Below, piece by piece: positions 5,601-6,046 of a DNA stretch of 6,046 nt. Location of the stretch: assembly GCA_021797025.1 (NCBI GenBank), contig JAKAAK010000198.1, forward strand, positions 1 to 6,046, in the 5' to 3' direction. The stretch is from Thermoplasmata archaeon (lineage in GTDB: Archaea; Thermoplasmatota; Thermoplasmata; Thermoplasmatales; Thermoplasmataceae). The position numbers and the translations under genes are program-made. Each line of letters begins with the position of its first letter. Position 1 is the stretch's first letter. The notes below the pieces were generated by a model. That model saw only the letters and a program-made list of their open reading frames with translations. It did not search any database and had not been told where the DNA came from.

Positions 5601-5606
5601 CATGCT

Positions 5607-6046
5607 ATGTATTTCCTGAGCCTGCACATAGATGGCGACTGCAGCCTTTCAAAATCAACCGAAAACAACGAGTCAAAGATAATAATATCCAGCATATATA
5701 ATATATATAATTGCCAGAATTCCCTTCTTGCCTATTCGGTAGGAAGTGCAATCATGGATAAACACAACATGGATTTTAAGGAAATACATTTTCTGAAGGG
5801 GAAACACGCAAATATGTTCACCGGCACCAAAACCGGGCACAGTGTTATGCAGTCCATATTCAAAACGGGTGGAATACCCATGTACCCGTTTATAGCGTTA
5901 AATGGTGGTGAGAGTTATTTCATCATGCATCTGAGCCATGAATCCATGATGGATAACATTGCTATTCTTGAGAAACATAATAAAGTTAAATCCTACGATT
6001 ATGTCAGGGTTGATTCTGGAGATGGCATCATGGATATATCGAGGCA
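5607..6046 (+). CDS. Partial unknown protein, candidate divergent regulator
   Basis: An open frame of 146 codons with no stop runs from the ATG at 5607 off the right edge, so the C-terminus is missing. Its length in AT-rich DNA and the well-placed TATA box upstream support a real gene. The visible part begins MYFLSLHIDGDCSLSK. It has no membrane segments or recognisable catalytic motif and is a mixed alpha/beta-looking soluble domain, with IPMYPFIALNGGESYFIMHLS at about 90-110 (one strand-rich stretch) and ILEKHNKVKSYDYVRVD at about 120-136. The layout faintly recalls the N-terminal sensor part of archaeal bacterio-opsin-activator-like (HTH-10) regulators, where the helix-turn-helix lies at the unseen C-terminus; this is a weak inference. 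Divergent placement against the enzyme operon and the inverted repeat at its promoter fit a local regulator. An earlier ATG at 5602 is out of frame and stops after five codons. Confidence 0.72.
   Translation, partial: MYFLSLHIDGDCSLSKSTENNESKIIISSIYNIYNCQNSLLAYSVGSAIMDKHNMDFKEIHFLKGKHANMFTGTKTGHSVMQSIFKTGGIPMYPFIALNGGESYFIMHLSHESMMDNIAILEKHNKVKSYDYVRVDSGDGIMDISR

Noticed and set aside
5694..5711. Tandem 9-base repeat ATATATAAT x2
   Set aside because: It encodes IYNIYN inside the open frame of the rightward gene. No start codon lies at a suitable distance for an internal promoter, so it is most likely coding-sequence coincidence in AT-rich DNA.
1..6046. CRISPR arrays, insertion sequences, attachment sites
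   Set aside because: No regularly spaced repeats, transposase-like frames or terminal inverted repeats were seen by eye. The tRNA gene has no integrase gene next to it, and no duplicated tRNA 3' end was noticed downstream.

Overview
The window looks like chromosomal DNA of an acid-loving euryarchaeon of the Thermoplasmatales type (Ferroplasma, Cuniculiplasma or Thermoplasma relatives). The evidence is an archaeal ribosomal/RNA polymerase gene string (eL18, uL13, uS9, RpoN), moderately AT-rich DNA, heavy use of AGA/AGG and ATA codons, archaeal TATA boxes about 24 nt before leaderless start codons, and GGTGA-type ribosome binding sites only inside operons. The genus is inference.

Left part (4-1418, + strand): a tightly packed information-processing operon, rpl18e-rpl13-rps9-rpoN. 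Gaps are 4-5 nt or ATGA overlaps, and the Shine-Dalgarno sites lie inside the end of the preceding gene. It is followed by an intronless tRNA-Pro(GGG) gene (1509-1581) with its own TATA box. A gene-poor stretch (1582-1848) separates these from the next block, whose genes point towards them. It holds a T-rich archaeal terminator for the minus strand and nothing else I can support.

Middle and right part (1849-5424, - strand): a three-gene carboxylic-acid metabolism block. In transcription order it encodes a DRE-TIM metallolyase (homocitrate/citramalate-synthase-like), a class III (CaiB/BaiF) CoA-transferase overlapping it by ATGA, and a 12-helix MFS metabolite transporter. The transporter has its own promoter. 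That promoter and the one of the metallolyase share an identical 12-bp element (TAACATATTATA on the minus strand) and an identical TATA octamer (TTAAATAT), each at exactly the same distance from the start codon. This strongly suggests co-regulation of uptake, CoA activation and carbon-carbon bond making or breaking for one unknown acid.

Right edge (5607-6046, + strand): a divergently transcribed reading frame that runs off the window. Its promoter is flanked by a 9-bp inverted repeat, and several AATGC/GCATT motifs lie in the divergent intergenic region. It is a candidate regulator of the block, but its family is not established from the part visible.
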